Shown piece by piece: positions 60,722-64,000 of a stretch of 64,000 nt of DNA. A program made the position numbers and the translations under genes. Origin of the DNA: Taeniopygia guttata (Eukaryota > Chordata > Aves > Passeriformes > Estrildidae); contig NC_133027.1 in the NCBI RefSeq assembly GCF_048771995.1, positions 62,061,501 through 62,125,500 of the forward strand. Direction: 5' to 3'. The notes beneath the pieces are model-generated. The model was not told where the DNA came from. It made no database searches and was given only the letters and a program-made list of their open reading frames with translations. Within the stretch, counting starts at the first letter, position 1. Every line of letters begins with the position of its first letter.

Positions 60722-62721
60722 AGTTGGAAGAATCCAGGGGTTTCAAGTTTTGAGTAGCGGCCATCTTACAAGATTACCACACTTAAACTGAAAAGGCAGA
60801 TGCAGCTCTGAGTACCAGATGGGTGTGTGCACTGCATGTACATGAAAACGCACATGTTTTTGTCATCATGTAGACTTGCTCTGGCATATTCCTGAGAGCT
60901 TTGCAATTGATGAAAATTAATTGAGAACCAGATGGAGCACCTTCGCAGCACAGGAATCAGTAATCCATGGAAAGACATCTGCCAGTAATGTTCAACTTTC
61001 CACATGGTCTTCACGGGTGAAAAAAGTCTGCAAGAAGAGAAAGAAAAAACACCCTCTGTGCAGAAAAAGCCTAATAAATACCTCCACAATCTAAATAGAT
61101 ATCTGTGAGGGAAACAGACGAATCAAGAGGGCAGAGGAATAATGTATGGTCTTCGGCACGTTTTGCATTGGGCTCAGTAAGTTGTGAATGGACAATAAAT
61201 TGTGACCTTCTGCTGAGCAATGATGACTGGAAGTGAATAAGTTGAGGAACTATGGGACAAGTCTGGGCATTGAACTGAGCAAACCTTGCCTTCCTTCTTG
61301 AGTTAACCAGGTCATCAAACTTGCGTATCCTTTCTCCCTCTCCTTTTTCCTCTTTTCACTTAGTGTGATATAAATACTAGCTAAGTGAGCTCATAAATGT
61401 TATTCAAATAAAACGATTGGAATACTTCATATGTTTCCTTCTTGTACAGCTGCAAATGTTGTGTCTGGAACTATGAATCTGTGCTGTAGACAAGCATCAA
61501 GAAGGAAAGATCGTATCAAACAAGCAAGGAAAATACCTAGAGAAATTGTGAACCCAGGAAGTCAGATTTTTAATGCTGCTTCTCTTTCTTATTTAGATGA
61601 TTATATTTCTTCCTTCCTTGAATTTTAGAAGATTTTGAGAGAGTGCTTACTTGATGTGCTTTAATTCTGGCATTTGTTTTTATGGTAGAATGAAAAGTCT
61701 GTGATTCCTTGTAGCAGAAAAAAAGGGAAAAGTAAAAGAAAAACAGCTTGACATTTTAGCCCGTTTCATAGGAGAGAGAACTTCATGGTTCACCTGAGGC
61801 AAACTTACTTACTTTGAAAGTTAAAAGCTTTAGAGCATTTTTGATTCTGCTATAAATGAAGAGGGGGTTCTTTTTCATTCGTGTGTGGCAGCAAAAAGTG
61901 GGAAAGCAGGCAAGATAGCGTGATAAACAGTTCAGGCTGTGTTGGGTCTCTGGTGGAAAAAAAGTGCTGCGATGAAAATTGGATTGGCTTTGGATTGCAA
62001 AAACTTTTGAGTCCAACGAGCGGTTCAGACCAAGAGGGATTTCCCAACTGGCCTGGCACACCAGTGCCTGCACAAGTTCGGGTCTGTTGTTTCACACGGT
62101 TCGTGTGCCTTTTTTTCCCTTTATGCAATCTCTTTCAGCTTTAGCAGCAGAAATACATCAGATGGAAAAGATATGCCAGAGGGCAGCTTGGAAAAGAGGA
62201 ATGTCATATATATACATATATATGTATGTGCGTGTGTTTAAATTTCTGCAACTGAACTTTTGAAGAAAATCTGACTGGAGGAAATTTTAAAAGCCTTAAG
62301 TTACTTGAAACCTACACATTTGCAACTCTTTGTCTCTGGAATTGCATTACGCTAAACTGGAATCTCAGGCTGAATAAAGATTATATCAAGTTGAGCAAAA
62401 AGATGACTTAACCATTTCTTGAGCGCCTCTTATGAAGTAGCTGTTTCTCCAAAGGATAAGTGCACCCCCACTCTACAGACTCAAAACAAAAATGAACCTT
62501 AATTTTTTTTTAAGTGTTACTTTTTCTTAGCCAACTGCCATCATCTTTTATAGAGGAATTTTTCACTATGCATTTGGTGGATATTTATAAACACTGACCC
62601 CATCCTCCTCCCTTTCAATGATCTATCCAGGTCAGTCTTATCAATAAAAAAAAAATTGATTTAAATTTTGTGCACTAGACATATTACTTTCTTATGTCAA
62701 AAAATAAAATATTTAAAAAGC
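60722..62721 (+). other. TULP4: Probable long 5' UTR of TULP4 exon 2
   Basis: No acceptor immediately precedes the start codon. The best upstream acceptor is TGCTTTGCCTTGCAG at 60721, which would give a 2 kb leader in the coding exon. Other possible acceptors are TCTCTTTCAG at 62138 and GATCTATCCAG at 62630. If the long version is right it includes many upstream ATGs, such as a minimal uORF at 60800-60811 and a 65-codon uORF at 61431-61628. The sequence contains no mobile element. This is inference. Confidence 0.45.
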
Positions 62722-62973
62722 ATGTATGCAGCCGTGGAACATGGGCCTGTTCTTTGCAGCGATTCCAACATCCTCTGCCTCTCCTGGAAAGGGAGAGTCC
62801 CCAAAAGTGAGAAGGAGAAACCGGTGTGCAGGAGGCGGTACTATGAGGAAGGCTGGTTGGCAACAGGCAATGGCAGAGGAGTTGTAGGAGTCACTTTCAC
62901 TTCCAGCCATTGCAGGAGGGATCGGAACACCCCTCAGAGAATCAACTTCAATTTGAGGGGCCACAACAGTGAG
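62722..62973 (+). CDS. TULP4: TULP4 (tubby-like protein 4) first coding exon, residues 1-84
   Basis: TULP4 (TUSP) is a large tubby-superfamily protein, about 1,540 residues in human, with N-terminal WD40 repeats, a SOCS box and a C-terminal tubby domain. It is thought to be an adaptor for a Cullin-RING ubiquitin ligase. This exon starts at ATG 62722-62724 and reads MYAAVEHGPVLCSDSNILCL, then a Lys/Arg-rich linker (KEKPVCRRRYYEEGWLATGN), GRGVVGVTFTSSHC and ends NFNLRGHNSE, nearly identical to the human N-terminus as I remember it. It holds 84 codons exactly, with phase-0 donor GAG|GTAAGC at 62973/62974. Upstream codons in the same frame contain no ATG before a stop, which supports this start. 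The start context has A at -3. The remaining exons lie right of the window. Confidence 0.97.
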
Positions 62974-64000
62974 GTAAGCAAAACGTGTGTTACACTTTAA
63001 AGAAAATGATAGCTACCTTTGTTTGTTTCTTTCTTTTTTTTTTTTTTTTTTTTTTTAAGTGTTTCAGCTTGGAATTTGACAGAGTGCTATGAAGGAGGTT
63101 GAAGACTAATCCAAATGGGATTTGGGTCAGTTGGGATTTTTTCTGGTAAATTCAAGCATACACGACTGATGGTGGGAGGTTCTCTGGAAATGTGGCTTGT
63201 TTTGGTCTGGCCTACTTTCTCCTTCATTCCCCAGCATCTGCCAGTTTCCAAGCAAATGCAATAAATGCATGTTTATGAAAGTTGAAAGCTGCGATAGTTA
63301 ACTGCTTTCACACGGTAGTAAAGTCTGGCCTGGAAAACTAATGGAGAGGCAGGGCAATGGGGGAAAAGCTTGGTTGTAGTCTGCCAGATTTTCAGAAGCT
63401 GCAAACTGGAACAGCCTGTGACAGGCGATAGCTGTTGTATCTGGAAAAACTTCTCATTTTGTTAGAAAAAAGGCCAAGTGTGACCTCTCAGAGAAATGCT
63501 GAGGTGCCTTGCAGTAAAATGCCATAACTTCAGTGTGCAAAGCATTTTCCTGAGTACAATGATACAGAAACTTTTCCATTCGTATTTTCTGAAAGGCAGA
63601 AATCTGTTGGTATAAATTGATATTTTGGCTGTCCTTTATCATCTTCCCATCTCTTTCTCTGTAAAATGCTTCATGGAAAGTGCAGGTGATGCCCAGTAGC
63701 TTACCAAGTGTCTTAGACAACAGGGAAGGCCTAGTTTGTTTCTGGTTTTTATTTAGGATGTGTTTGGATGTGCTCTTTGAGAAGAATCTGTTCAAATCAA
63801 AGATTGTGTTAGGTTGGTGGGTGGAATGACAGTTCAAGTACTGAAATGAAATCAAAGATCCACCAATGTTACAATGTGTTTTTTCTTGTCTCTTTTGCTA
63901 TTTATCGGGTGCACTCTGGGAATGTATGTTGCCCTTTCAACCCAAGCTGCGCCACAGTTTCAGAAGGGTATAGTTCTGGTTCTTGTGTAACATTAGTAAC
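62974..64000 (+). other. TULP4: TULP4 intron 2 (partial)
   Basis: Begins GTAAGC and runs off the right edge. It contains a T run at 63034-63056 and a 133-codon open frame on the opposite strand (63454-63855) with no recognisable similarity. Nothing else is seen. Confidence 0.7.

Noticed and set aside
62668-62721. Upstream in-frame extension of the TULP4 frame by 18 codons
   Set aside because: It opens with TTG, not ATG. The first in-frame ATG is 62722, which matches the known N-terminus.
1-64000. CRISPR arrays, operons, bacterial promoters, tRNA or rRNA genes
   Set aside because: No spaced direct repeats, no dense gene packing and no tRNA or rRNA core motifs were seen. The window is ordinary avian nuclear DNA.

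Overview
The window is vertebrate nuclear DNA and almost certainly avian. The repeats are CR1 LINE 3' fragments that end in the ATTCTRTG-type tail, plus an LTR fragment whose start (TGTAGTGGTTTGACC) I recognise from songbird endogenous retroviruses. A passerine is therefore the best guess. The exon-intron structures, GT-AG splice sites and two CpG islands are those of a normal vertebrate locus. Three genes are recognisable, in the order SERAC1 (minus) - GTF2H5 (plus) - TULP4 (plus), which is the order known from human chromosome 6q25.3. No bacterial, CRISPR or phage-like content is present.

Region by region: 1-16,200 holds the 5' two thirds of SERAC1 on the minus strand. I rebuilt eleven coding exons from splice sites, and all phases fit. 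They give 1,308 nt, or 436 residues starting at the initiator Met, running through the oxyanion-type HGLLG motif. The catalytic serine exons lie beyond the left edge. The introns carry two CR1 fragments and a 35-base A run. 16,140-16,300 is a compact bidirectional CpG-island promoter shared by SERAC1 and GTF2H5. 16,300-about 21,100 is GTF2H5, with two coding exons that encode the complete 71-residue TFIIH subunit, followed by a probable 3' UTR. 21,100-34,200 is intergenic and holds a 1.15 kb CR1 fragment and the truncated LTR. 34,200-35,100 is the TULP4 CpG island and non-coding first exon. 34,670-60,720 is one large TULP4 intron. 60,722-62,973 holds the first coding exon, with a probable long 5' UTR, and codes for residues 1-84. 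The rest is intron 2.

The genes work in unrelated processes: mitochondrial/ER phospholipid remodelling, transcription-coupled repair through TFIIH, and a ubiquitin-ligase adaptor of the tubby superfamily. The SERAC1/GTF2H5 pair shares one promoter.

The most unusual observation is a duplicated segment. About 340 bp containing SERAC1's 37-nt micro-exon 3 and part of its downstream intron has a diverged second copy inside the second intron of GTF2H5, on the other side of the shared promoter. The copied micro-exon is still open and of the same length, but its splice donor is damaged. Other notable points are a 23-bp perfect hairpin in the TULP4 intron, a perfect 13-bp tandem duplication carrying two CACGTG sites in the TULP4 island, and a probable uORF-rich TULP4 leader. 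I found no evidence for a wholly new biological system here.
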